Below are positions 25,050 to 36,600 of a stretch of 64,000 bases of DNA, in pieces. Each line of letters begins with the position of its first letter. Position 1 is the first letter of the stretch. The notes under the pieces were generated by a model. It ran no database searches and was not told the origin of the DNA. It was given only the letters and a program-made list of their open reading frames with translations. Source of the DNA: Zingiber officinale (lineage: Eukaryota > Streptophyta > Magnoliopsida > Zingiberales > Zingiberaceae); assembly GCF_018446385.1 (NCBI RefSeq), contig NC_055989.1:130537004-130601003 (forward strand), read 5' to 3'. The position numbers and the translations under genes are program-made.

Positions 25050-26060
25050 TGAATTTTAGTTAAAACTTATTAATGGACCTAATCATTTATGATTGGACTC
25101 AATCCAAATACATTAGGTTTTGACTTGAGACCTAATGTCACCATACCCTAAAGTCACACCCTCTTGACTTAGTAAGTTGTAGAGCATATGTTTTTTAAAA
25201 ATCAACTTTGTGTTAATTAACACAGTTATATCCACATTTTGGAGCTTGATAACTATTCTTGCACAACAACACTATCTTTCCTAAACTCCTCTCTTCCTCT
25301 TCTATCCTAGGTTCAGAATTTTTATATTTTTATGAGTTTTAACTAAAGTTAAAACTCATTGATGACCCTAGTGATTTCTGATTTAATACAATCCAAGTGC
25401 ATTAGGTTCTTGGCTTGACACTGAATGTCACCATACCCTAAAGTGACAACCTCATGGCATTCTAAACTATAGACCAGTTGTTTTCAAAAAATCAATTAAA
25501 TCTAATAATCACTCTTGCATAACAACACTGCCTTCCCAACGCTCTCTTATTCCTCTCCATACCCTAATTTGAGAATTATATATTTCTAAATTCATCAATG
25601 AATTTCGGCTAAAATCTATTGATAATTCTAACCATCTCTGATTAGATCCAATCTATATGTTTTAAGTTCCTAGCTTGACACTAAGTGTCACCGTGCCCTA
25701 AAACTACATACTCATGACCTCTTAAGCTGGAAACCACTTGTTTTCAAAAAATCAACCTTGACATAAAGTCATATCCTCATCTTAGAGTTTGATAATCACT
25801 CTTGTATAACAACACTATCTTCCCTACACTCCCCTATTCCTTTCCATGCCCTAGTTTTAGAGTTTTTATACTTCTGGGTCATCAAAAAGTTTCGATCAAA
25901 ATTTATCAATGGTTCTAGTCATCTCTAATGGGACCCGATCTAAGTGCATTAGGTTCCTAGCTTGAAACTAAGTGTCACCATGCCCTAAAGCCACAACGGC
26001 ATGACCTTCTAAGTTGTAGAGCAAACATGTATTCAACTTGGAGCTTGATAATTATGTTTT
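25050..26060. repeat. Array 1 of a diverged ~290-bp tandem repeat (about four units)
   Basis: The landmark TGTCACCAT.CCCTAAAG recurs at 25136, 25426, 25686 and 25973, spacings of 290, 260 and 287 bases. Each unit carries the same order of landmarks: a CTTGACAC block, GACCTTCTAAGCTGTAGA-like block, GATAATCACTCTTGCATAACAACAC, CTCTCCATACCCTA, and GATCCAATC..GTGCATTAGGTTC. Units are clearly diverged by eye, so the array is not young. Confidence 0.85.
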
Positions 26061-26658
26061 TACAGCAACACTCTCCATCCTTCCATTCTCATACAATCTC
26101 TCTTTAATGATCCATCAATCGAGATATGTAAGGTACAAAATTCTTGCATTTCTAGTCCTCTTGACCATTCAATCGTAATAAACCCTTGTTGTCCCTAAAG
26201 TCACCATGCTAGCTGTGATTCGAATTCTCCATGCCTTCCTCACTTATTATAATATTTATAACAAAAATCACAACCACGTCCAAAGCATTGTTAAAGTGGG
26301 AATAATCTTTTGAATATATAAAAAAAAAAGTGAAGGTTCAGATGAAATTAGTCACAATTATCTCTTTAAATACAAGATATTTCACATTGTTTAGCTTTAT
26401 TCCCTGCCCTCAAATTCTATGCATGTGCTTTTGTCTCAATTTCTCTCGAATATTTCATCTCATTTTCCATACTTCAGCAGCTTACGTTATTCTTAAAGCA
26501 AACATTATGATGCAACAATTTTTTCAATGTCGAATTTTAAATTACAAGAGGCGAAATATGATATTTTATATAATAATCAGCAAACAGTGATGCCTCTGCT
26601 TCTCCATAAATAGCGAAAGCAGGGAAAGTAAAACAGGGGAAACAGAGCAGGGCAAGAG
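26061..26658 (+). promoter_or_regulatory. Promoter and leader of the small GC-rich gene (duplicated at 29.5-30.13 kb)
   Basis: This stretch between array 1 and the ATG at 26659 includes CTCCATAAATAGCG, a TATA-like box near 26604, and a purine-rich leader. A near-identical copy stands before the beheaded second copy at 30127. Conservation between copies reflects duplication and does not by itself show function. Confidence 0.55.
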
Positions 26659-26997
26659 ATGGCCGACCGGCGCAGGAACACCACCAGCCTCTACGATAGC
26701 TCCGCCTCCCTCGCTGGGAACTTCATCCCGTCGTCTCACTTCGCGCTAGGCCGCAACGAACTCGCTGCGGCGGCTGCACCCGGGCCCACGAAGCCCACCT
26801 TCCCCGTGGCGGTGCCCCCGCCGGCGGACGTGTGGCAGCTGGTGGTGGAGGAGCCGCCGGCGGCGGTGGACAAGCTCGCGGAGGAGTACATCCGGAAGGT
26901 CCGCAAGAGGATGCGAGCTCAGCAGTTCTATTCGGGGCCGCCGAACGTGATCGCGCTTGCGCCGCCGCCGAAGTACAAGGTGGTGGCGATAGAATAA
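26659..26997 (+). CDS. Small GC-rich single-exon gene, function unknown (112 residues)
   Basis: A complete reading frame of 112 residues beginning MADRRRNTTSLYDSSASLAG and ending PPPKYKVVAIE. GC content is far above the surroundings, as in monocot coding exons. Seen: a Ser/Thr-rich N-terminus, an Ala/Pro-rich middle with no membrane segment, and a charged helix near residues 71-88 (VDKLAEEYIRKVRKRMRAQQ). No signal peptide. I do not recognise the family. The basic helix faintly recalls the C-terminal motif of DUF761-type plant proteins, but I would not assign it. It has a TATA-like box about 50 bases upstream and a likely 3' UTR to about 27.16 kb. The 5' half of the locus is duplicated downstream. 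It could be a lineage-specific or fast-evolving gene. Confidence 0.65.
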   Translation: MADRRRNTTSLYDSSASLAGNFIPSSHFALGRNELAAAAAPGPTKPTFPVAVPPPADVWQLVVEEPPAAVDKLAEEYIRKVRKRMRAQQFYSGPPNVIALAPPPKYKVVAIE

Positions 26998-27169
26998 TTA
27001 AGGCTGCGGTTAACTAAACTTTAGCTACTTCTTGATGTACTAATTAAGTGGCCAACTAATAAATAGTGCTGTGCTAGTTGTGGGTATAATACAATAAGAT
27101 ATTTTCACGAAGGGCTGAGTTTGGGTTTGTGAAGTCATTCAAACGTCACCTGCAGCTTCGTGCTTAAAC

Positions 27170-29290
27170 CAACTCCACGATGTTGATTTCTCTAAATCCA
27201 AATGCATTAGATTTCTGACTTGACACTGATTGTTTCCATGTCCTAAAGTCACATCCTCTTGACTTACTAAGTTGTAGAGCATATGTTTTTTTTTTTTAAA
27301 TCAACCTTTGTGTCAATTAACACAAAATTATATCCTTATTTTGGAGCTTGATAACCACTCTTGCACAACAACACTAATACACTATCTTTCCTAAACTTCG
27401 CTCTTTCTCTTCTATCCTAGTTTTAGAATTTCTATACTTCTAGGTCCATCGATGAGTTTTAGTCTCTAGTGATCTTTGATTGGACTCAATCCAAATGCAT
27501 TAGGTTCTTGGCTTGACATTGAATGTCACCATACCCTAAAGCGACAATCTCACGACCTTCTAGACTATATGCCACTTGTTTTAAGAAAATGAGTGTTTGT
27601 GTCAATTGGCATAAAATCATACACTCATGTTAAAACTTGATAATCACTCTTGCATAATGATACGGTGCATAAAGGTACGACATGGTCGTTGGGAGTTAAG
27701 GAGATGTGACAGTCAGAAGTTAAGAGGATATGACAGTCAAAAGTCAAGGAGACGTGGCAGTTAGAAGTCAAGGGGATGTGACAGTCAACAGTCAGGAGGG
27801 CGTAACTGTCAACAGTCAGGAGGGCGTGACTGTCAACAGTCAGGAGGGCGTGGTGGTCAACAGCTAGGGAAAGAAGAGGTAGGACAGTTTGATATCGTCA
27901 GACGTAGGATGCCCGGTCGGGTGCTTACAGATCAGGATCCTATATCTGAATCAGGATGCGCAATCGGGATGATACCTGACCTACTCCAACTGGTTGGATT
28001 TTCACAGCTCGGTTATATCCATGCCTGATCCTTTCAATAGGTCAACTCTCAGTCAGCTCTTGAGCAATTTCACCACAGCTCTCCCTGCCCTTCAAGACTT
28101 AGTCCAAGTGCTATACCTAATAGATCATCCCGAGCTGCCCTATTCATACTCGAGTGGGACAGAAGGTGTTACACGACAACAAGGTCAGAGAATCGTAATC
28201 ACTTGTCAGAGAAGAACTACTGTATGCTAGAGAATATTTCAATGGTTTGCGGTCATCTGCGAACAGAACCTTCTTCCAGTCCACAAGAGGGTGTCACGCA
28301 TCCTCCATCACCAGACAGGTCTTGACACCCGACATTCCCTAACATCAGTTAGGCTCCAGAGGTACACACTGTTATATAAAAAGGGAGGTCCTTTCCCTTG
28401 AGCAGGTATGCTCTCTCGCACATTCACACTTATCTTCTACTTTTCTTTCTCCTTCGTACATTATTTTTTTTGGGGAAAAAGTACTTGACTTGAGTGTTGA
28501 AGGGCCTACTCTGGAGACTTTTTCCTTGATTTCTGGCCTCTAATATTCTGTGTGGTTGGCTAAGTGTGCGCAGAGTTCAAGTACCGCCACCTCAGCTATC
28601 ATTGTCCGTCAGCACCACGTGGGGGGCCGTTTTTGTGGGTATATACGAGAAGGGTGTCCTAGTCGCTTCTCCGTCAACGCCAGCAACAGCTCATCTGACC
28701 TTCATCTGACTCATATTCCGGACAGGATCACATAACAACACTACTTCCCCTACACATCCTTATTCCTCTCCATACCCTAATTTCAAAATTTATGTACATC
28801 AGGGTCCATTATCTGGATTCATCAATAAGTTTTGGCTAAAATATATAGATGGTTCTAGCCATATCTGATTGAACCCAATCTATGTGTTTTAAGTTCCTGG
28901 CTTGACAATGAGTGTCGCCATGCTCTAAAGCTACCGACTCATGACCTTCTAAGCTTTAGACCATTTGTTTTCAAAAAATCAACCTTGACATAAAGTCATA
29001 TCTTCATCTTAGAGTCTAATAATCACTCTTGCATAACAACACTACCTTCCCTATACTCTCCTATTCCTTTCCATGCCCTAGTTTTATAGTTTTTGTACTT
29101 TTGGGTCCATCAATAAGTTTCAATTAAAATTAATTAATAGTTCTAGCTAGCCATCTCTGATGGGATCTAATCTAAGTGCATTAGTTTCTAGCTTGAAACT
29201 GAGTGTCACCATGCCCTAAAGACATAACTGCATGACCTTCTAAGCTGTAGAGCAAATATGTCTTCAAATTGGAGTCTGATAATTACGTTT
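27170..29290. repeat. Array 2 of the ~290-bp tandem repeat, split by a solo LTR
   Basis: The same landmarks as array 1 occur at 27231, 27524, 28913 and 29204. Removing the LTR and one target copy (1078 bases) brings the middle spacing to about 311 bases, so this is again four units. Array 2 plus the downstream promoter copy forms the second unit of a segmental duplication. Confidence 0.83.
27658..28730. mobile_element. Solo LTR of a retrotransposon (1073 bp)
   Basis: The element starts TGATACGG and ends GGATCA (TG...CA) and is flanked by the 5-bp duplication CATAA at 27653-27657 and 28731-28735. It lies inside a repeat unit whose uninterrupted consensus (CTTGCATAACAACAC) is seen in the sister units, so both edges are exact. 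Inside are a TATA box (TATATAAAAAGGG near 28.38 kb) and a short tandem repeat of ~24-bp units at 27.7-27.87 kb (CAACAGTCAGGAGGGCGTGA). No coding part is present. The superfamily is unresolved; the layout suits Ty3/gypsy. Confidence 0.88.
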
Positions 29291-29490
29291 TCACAGCACT
29301 CCAAATGTTGAAATCAAAATGCTATGGTAGTGAATTTGAAAGTTCAGAACCCAAGTGGTGTTGGATTTGAAAGTTCAGCACCAAAGTGGTATTGAGTTTT
29401 AAATTTCAACAGTTGAATTTGAAAGTTAACACCACATTGATGATGGATTTGAATGTGCAACACTACAGTGGTGTTATATTTGAATGTTCA
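29290..29490. repeat. Short-period repeats after array 2
   Basis: About five diverged copies of a ~40-base unit built on TTTGAAAGTTCAGCACCAAAGTG. This segment has no obvious counterpart after array 1 and so marks a difference between the two duplicated units. Confidence 0.55.
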
Positions 29491-29499
29491 GCATCTGTT

Positions 29500-30150
29500 T
29501 TAACAATCCATCCTTCGATTCTCATACATTATATCTCTTTAATGATCCATTAATCGAGATGAATAAAGTACAAAATTCTTGTATTTCTAGTCCTCTTAAC
29601 CATTCAATCATAATACACCTTTGTTGTCCCTAAAGTCACCATCCTAGTTGTGATTCTAACTCTCCCTGCCTTTCTCACTTGTTATAACAAAACTCATAAC
29701 CACCTCCAAAGCATTGTTAAAGTGGGAATAATCTTTTGAATATATATATAAAAAAACCAGTGAAGGTTCAAATGAAATAGTCACAATTATCTCTTTAAAT
29801 ACAAGATATTTCACATTGTTTAGCTTTATTCCCTGCCCTCAAATTCTATGCCTGTGCTTTGTCTCAATTTCTCTCGAATATTGCATCTCATTTTCCACAC
29901 TTCAGCAGCTTACGTTATTCTTAAAGCTACATTATGATGCAATAATTTTCTCAATTTCGAATTTTAAATTACAAGAGGTGAAATATGATATTATATATAT
30001 ATATATATAAATTAAAGTAATTAGCAAACAGTGTTGCCTCTACTTCTCCATAAATCGCTCGCTCCATCTCACTGACTTGGATAAGAAACAGGGAAGCGAA
30101 AGCAGGGGAAACAGAGCAGAGCAAGAGATGGCCAAATCGGTGTCAGGGGA
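29500..30150 (+). pseudogene. Second copy of the promoter and start of the small gene at 26659, truncated
   Basis: From about 29.5 kb the sequence follows 26.08-26.66 kb closely: the TTTAATGATCCAT block, GTGAAGGTTCA, CTCTTTAAATACAAGATATT, TTAAATTACAAGAGG, CTCCATAAAT and the leader AACAGAGCAG.GCAAGAG. It reaches the same ATGGCC start at 30129-30134 and then loses similarity within a few codons. The remaining coding region is absent, so this copy cannot make the 112-residue protein. An extra TA microsatellite (29992-30009) distinguishes it. Confidence 0.82.
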
Positions 30151-30383
30151 TAGAGCTCAAGTCACGGTGTCCAAATCTAATGTGACTTGACACCGTGATT
30201 CAAGTCCTGGCAAACCGGTGCGTGTATTTCCCACCCCGTTATATTTCATTTTTATTTGAAACTATACGAACGATTAAAGTGTTCTATTATTCAACGCAAC
30301 TTCGTACACGGTGAAATAGGTTGAGACTTGAGATTACAGTTTGATGTTGAAGTGAAGGTGTTGAGATCCCAGGGATTTTAATG

Positions 30384-31320
30384 CAGGGCCGTCTCAAGAT
30401 TCCTTGAGGCCCTATGTAAAAAAATTAAAAAACAAATTTTTTTAATATATTTTTAATTTTCTTTAATATTTTTCATTTAGATTTGGGACCGAAAATAATA
30501 ATTTTAAAAAAATATTTTTAAAATTAGTTATTAAAAAGAATTAAATATTATTTTTTAAAAAAACTAATTTTTGATATAAAATTTAGTTTTCTGACGGGTA
30601 TTTTGATAATAATTTTATTTTTTATTAATAAAATTTTAAATTATTTAATCTTTTTTTAGTTAGAATGTCAAATAGACTTTATTAATTTAATTTTAAAAAT
30701 TTTATTTTTGCAAATGCATTTTACTTTGTATTTTATGATAAAAAAAATCTCTAATTCATATTATTATCGAGAAATAAAAAGAAAGAGCGAGGAAGAAATA
30801 TTATCGGCAAAGGAAGAGAAGGACGTTCTCTGCGAGTATCATCGGTGAGGAAGGAGAAACATGCAAAATCGTTGATGAAAAAAGAAAAGGGCACAATGCA
30901 TTGATGAGAAAACTATTAGGATTTTTAAGAAATATTGAGGAGAAAAGAATTCATTAAGTTTTATAAGAATTGTATTACTAATTGCAAAATAAAATGAGAA
31001 TTGGAGTAATAATAAAAAAAGAAAGAAATATATCAATTTAAAAATGAATTATATTTAAGGTAAAATAAAATTTCATATAAAATTATGGTAGGTAATTAAT
31101 GAGAAAATAAAGATAAGTACAAGGTATAAATAGGAAGTGGAATCATAATGAATTAATTGACAAGGTGTTATTAATGAATTAGCAAGACATTTATAATTAA
31201 TTAATATTAATGATGCTAATTTAATTTTTTTCAATATCTTTAATTAATTAATTAATAGGTTCCAATAAAATTGGGGCCCTAGTCATAGGCCTCAATGACC
31301 TATGCCTTGAGCCGGGCGTG
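30384..31320. mobile_element. Non-autonomous hAT-type DNA transposon (937 bp)
   Basis: It begins CAGGGCCGTCTCAAG and ends in the imperfect inverted repeat, which read inward is CACGCCCGGCTCAAG (12 of 15 match). It is flanked by the exact 8-bp duplication TTTTAATG at 30376-30383 and 31321-31328. The 8-bp duplication and CAGGGCC end are marks of hAT. The interior is very AT-rich and codes no transposase. Confidence 0.85.
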
Positions 31321-31328
31321 TTTTAATG

Positions 31329-33300
31329 TGATGGGACATACTCTCTAAGGTTAAATCTTATCCAAGATATATAACACCTGGGAAGTACGAAATTATTTAT
31401 AAAATTAGATCGTCCGTTAGGATCTATTTACGTTTCTCAATTTATCCTAATGATATGTGGAAATTTTTCATGAGATCGAACCGATATATTTAGGATTAAT
31501 GGATAAGTTAGATACTTAAATTACCAAAAACTATAAATTATTTAAGTTGTTTGGAGCTATTTCTTTATAATTTCCTATTTTAAGTTTTTTTAGTTGACAA
31601 TATTTAGTTTTCGTCGATTAATTTTGAAGTGACTTGTCCGATTGTATAGAAGTTTTTCATCGATCATCTGGATAAATCAAGAAGTACTTGTAGTGAACGA
31701 TCTATGAACTCAGCGTTCTTAGGTCAACCACACATTAAAATAAATTTATCCGTTAATTTACTGAAGCTGAGACTAATATTTAAATGTCCGAGAAATTGAG
31801 AAATCGCTTTGTCATTGTATCATTATCCTGAGAACTATCTAGAGTTATTTTGTGCCTTAATCTCGAAGTTATCCAGGCTATTCCATAGTTCACTTGCGGT
31901 ATCACCCTATGGTATCACCCTATCGATTCGATATTCGACTTGATAATTTGATACTTTCTACACCCGATTCCCATAGTTTGGATAGAACTCCACCACATTA
32001 TTTCTTGTTCTATTTGTAAATCATGAATATATATATAATTAATTGAAACCATGAACAAGAAGCCATTTCCTTGTCTTCCTCTTGCAATGGTGGCCCAAAA
32101 GCTGTAAAGGAGAAGAATAGAATATGAAGAAAAGCATAAGATGACAACAATAACAACAACTCACACCACAATTATTATTATTAATTTTAATTTACATCTC
32201 ATTCACAACATGTGGAACACACACAGCAATAATGCACAAGCATTTTTTTTTCTTTTTCATTTATATAATAATAATAATAAAAAAAAGAATTTTAACTTTA
32301 TTATTACTTTTGTCTGAATATTTAATTCATTGTGGGGATTCTTGTGGTGATACCAAAATGGCAAAACATAAAAAAGTTTAAAGTCTTTTTAACTCTGGAA
32401 TCCGATCCTTTCCAAAGAAGTGCATAAATAGCATAAGAATTATCAATAATTCAGGGGTTTTTGTGGACACATGATATAATTCCACCGACTTATTATTATT
32501 ATTATTATTAAACTAAATTCCACTGTTTGACTTATAATTAATATGTCCTTAAAAATTTAAAAGTCAAGGAATATTAGGTCTTTAATTAGGTGAGGGTTTG
32601 AAATACTTATCCTTCTTTTAAATTTATTTTTAAAGAATATTAATTTAGGAAAACCTTTTTTAATGTTTAAAAAATGTGTTTTCCTTTTAAATATCTAAAT
32701 ATTTAAACGAAAACAAAATGTGTTCTCTTTAAGTTAGTTTTTGTTAGGTTTTTCTCTACTCCAAATGTCATTTTAAAATTTATAAATATCATTTCAAAAT
32801 ATTAAATAATATTTACATAAAATTCATAAATTTAGCAATCAATAATTGTTGTATTCATATTTTTTTTTAATAATTGCGTCCATTTAAGATTTTATATTAT
32901 ATAATTATCAAATTTACTCCTCTTGTAAATTTTCTACTCATTTTAAATAACTATATGTTTTTTTTTATAATTCAGATATATAATATTTTTGAATCAATAA
33001 TTAATTTAGTTTACACAAATTTTTCACTTATCATCAAAATAAATTCAAAAAACACACGTGAATTCTGGCTGAATCGATCAAACCGGTTCAATCGGATAAA
33101 ATTATGGACCGGAACTGTGACCTGGTCAACTAGGTCAGATTTGGATGGCATTGATTGGACTTGAGCACCGTCATCACTCACCTTCTCCCTCATTTATTTT
33201 GAGCCCGTTGCCATCACGTTTTGACCTGCCTTTTCCACTCTGTAACGAGAAGAGAAGTTAAACTCAAAGTTCCAATTTTTAAATTGCTACAGCCAAGTCG
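31329..33300. other. AT-rich spacer before the receptor kinase
   Basis: No gene is supported. There are short TAA/ATT microsatellites near 32.17, 32.27 and 32.49 kb. The 31.35-32.0 kb part is less AT-rich and may be an old repeat, but I found no matched ends. The last few hundred bases contain a (CT)n tract (33.34 kb) typical of a plant promoter or leader. Confidence 0.5.
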
Positions 33301-33667
33301 CATTCATTCACCAATTTAATCTCTGTCATCTCATCCTCTCTCTCTCTCTCTGTATCTATTCTTGTTCCTGGCATTCATTGGGTGTTGGCTTTTGAGAAGA
33401 GATCCATAAGACGCAACAAGGTTCAATCTTGCTGATAATGGCAGTGCTGGTTTAGTATAACTGTAGAAGAGGGAGCAGTACAGTAGCTATCTTCTTTTCT
33501 CCACTTTTGTCCATTCCAAGCCATCTTCTTCGTCATTGAACCCTTCCCTTAAAGCAAAATCCAATTTTTACCAGCAGAGAGACACGTCGCCGACACTGCT
33601 GCTGTGTCGGATGCAAGTATATTAGTCCCCTCGGCTTTCAACGAAGAGGAAGAGCTCGGAGGAGGAG

Positions 33668-36600
33668 ATGGCAAGAGGCGATCGTCTCCCGGCGGCTCTT
33701 GTTCCTTTTCTGCTCCTCTTCGCGGCGGCGGTGGAATCCGCCACCGATTCGTCTGACGGTACGTCGTGAAGGAAATTGATTCGCAATGTAGGGTTTTAGA
33801 GGACTTCTCTGTGGGGAATGGGAAGGGGTTTTCTTTTGTTGCATTTGATTCAAAGAGTTTAATTTGCAGTTCAAGCTCTTGGTGTGTTGTATACTTCTTT
33901 GAATAGCCCTCGGAAGCTCTCCGGGTGGACTGAGAGCGGCGGTGACCCTTGCGGCGGCTCGTGGAAGGGGGTTTCTTGCTCCGGTTCAGCTGTTACTGCC
34001 ATGTAGGCATTCCGGGTGAATCTCCATCTATTTTGGTCTTCTTGCTTCGTAATTATGCTGTCTCTCTTGCTGCAACAGAAAGTTATCAGGATTAGGGCTT
34101 AACGGTTCCCTGGGCTACCTCCTTTCAGATCTCTTGTCTTTGAAAACACTGTGAGCAATCCTATAGCTTTTGAAATCTCATCTTTTGTTCCATAAATGTG
34201 GATTATTTCTGTGGAACGATTCATCAGGTTCTTCCATTTTACCTTATTTGCAGAGACTTGAGTGACAACAACATACAAAAAACCATTCCATATCAACTAC
34301 CACCCAACTTAACTTATCTGTAATGATTTTGACGCATTGGAGGTTCAATTTTCCTTTCTTAAAGTCATTGTCATGACTGACTAATTTGTATCATTTGCTT
34401 TGTTGGTTGATGCAGGAATCTCGCTGGCAATGATCTTCATGGGAATCTTCCATATTCTATCTCTAGCATGATCTCTCTCAACTACCTGTAAGTTGTTTGT
34501 TGGGGTTCCTTGTGCTTCTTGACGGTGTAGATAATTTTATACTGAACAGTATTCATATTGTATCAATGAAGCAATCTCAGCCACAATGTTCTATCGGAGA
34601 TTGGTGATCTATTCAGAGATCTTCAGAACCTCTCTGTGTTGTAAGATACTTGTCAATGATGTTCTTTTTGTTCCAGTACCTTCTTACGCTGTAATTAGAA
34701 TTTCTACCTTACCATTTAAGTTCATAGAAGCAATTTATGATGGTTGAATGCTTATAATATGGAATATATTACGCCTTGTTTAAAATTACACCAATTCTTC
34801 AGGCATGTTGCTTAAGTAGTAAGGTATATTTTGTTTAAGCTTACTAGGATGAATTGCAATTTGCAATGGCAATTGTCTCGGATGTTGTTGTTGATGTTGA
34901 ATTGTCATCCTAAATTGCTTGTAATAATAATTTCTCCGGTCAATATACTTGGACATTGTACACATTCATCTTAAGCTTGTATATGATTCATCTCAGGGAT
35001 TTGTCTTTCAACAACTTCTCCGGAGATGTACCTAACTCATTTGGTTTCATGTCCAATCTTTCCTGTCTGTAAGTACGCCAAAAAAGAGATTGTCCTATTT
35101 GTGTTCTTATGCCAGCCACATTCATGACATAAGATTCCTAAGCTTTATGTCGTCGTTGCTTCTGCAGTTATTTACAAAATAATCGATTGACAGGATCAGT
35201 TAATATTCTTGCAAATCTAGACCTAACTACTCTGTAAGTTACCTTGAGCAAGGTGCTACCATCCCACTCTCTGCAACCAAAATCTAATGTTGTTTAATTT
35301 TTTTCAGTAATATTGCAAACAACCAATTTAATGGTTGGATACCACAGGGTTTCAATTCAATTCCAAACCTTGAGTGAGTTATAAAATCTTTTTGCATGTA
35401 CAAGTGTTTTCTTCTGCTTTTCCAGTCTCATTACTGTGATTTTCATACATAGGACTGGAGGAAATTCCTTCTCCAATAACCTGGCTCCTCCCCCACCACC
35501 ATACATGCCACCTCCTCCAAGAAGACCACACCGGGTTTGTGATGACACTCAAGAACCTAGATATATGCCATCATCAAACTCTCCAGATCATGCGAGCAAC
35601 AAACAGAGCTTGACTACAGGTCAAGTGATAGGGATTGCTATAAGTTCGACAGTTGGTGTGTTATGCATACTATTAGCTGGAACATTGTACCTTTTCAACA
35701 TTCGGAAGAGTAAACATGATGGTATTATTAGTGGGAGTGATTCTGGAAGGTTAGCAGATGTCGGTACAAACAAAGGTACCCCATCAGTTCATAATTTTTG
35801 GTTTCTTTCCTTTTATTTCACGCCCTTAATTTTTCTTCTCTGACTTCGGGACACATAAATATCCTATATCTCTCAAGAAGGAGATAATTTCTGTGGATAT
35901 TTCATTCCTAATATGTAACGACAATTACATCGAAAAACTGGTTTTACTTATATCTACCAGCATCAGTTATGAAATTGTTTCCTGACTATCAAACTATCAG
36001 ATTCATATGCTATGATGATTGTATTATAATTTTATGAAATTTCCTTTTAACTTGAAGGAAACACAAGAATCACAAAAGCCTTCAAAATCTCCTCTCCATT
36101 CAACCACACACTCTCTTATCCTGTAAATAATATATTCATCAATATCATTTGCTTGCTGACTAATAGATCCAAAATATCTGTAATAGCTACTTCTACGAAT
36201 TTTATCTTCATCCATATTAATATTACTTTTCTTCTTATCTTACTATTAAGAATACATTTCATGCAATTTAATAATAGTTCTACTTAAATACCTCTAGTAG
36301 AATTGGATTTACAACACAAAAATTAACTTTTTATAGTCATGGAGTGTTAGTATTTATTTGTTGGCATACCTTTAAACAACTTTGTGATGTAATTAATTTC
36401 AAATTATTTATCATTCCTCTCATGGTAGATAACCTTGCATTAATTTCTTAAATTGACTTGAAAAGATTCACATTTGCACTATCAATGTTAACAAATTTAT
36501 AAACAACTCAAAGAAGCCCTCCCCACACTACTACAACTTTCCGATTTACCTCCTCACATATGGTCGTTGGGCTGATCGTGTGGGGCCGCTGGGTGGCAGA

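Noticed and set aside
27994-28230. Plus-strand frame inside the solo LTR
   Set aside because: It lies wholly within a non-coding LTR and has no domain.
25050-29290. CRISPR-like or centromeric satellite reading of the ~290-bp arrays
   Set aside because: This is a plant nuclear locus. Units are few, diverged and next to genes, so neither reading is supported.
30839-31036. Minus-strand Phe-rich frame
   Set aside because: It is the AT-rich interior of a non-autonomous hAT element.
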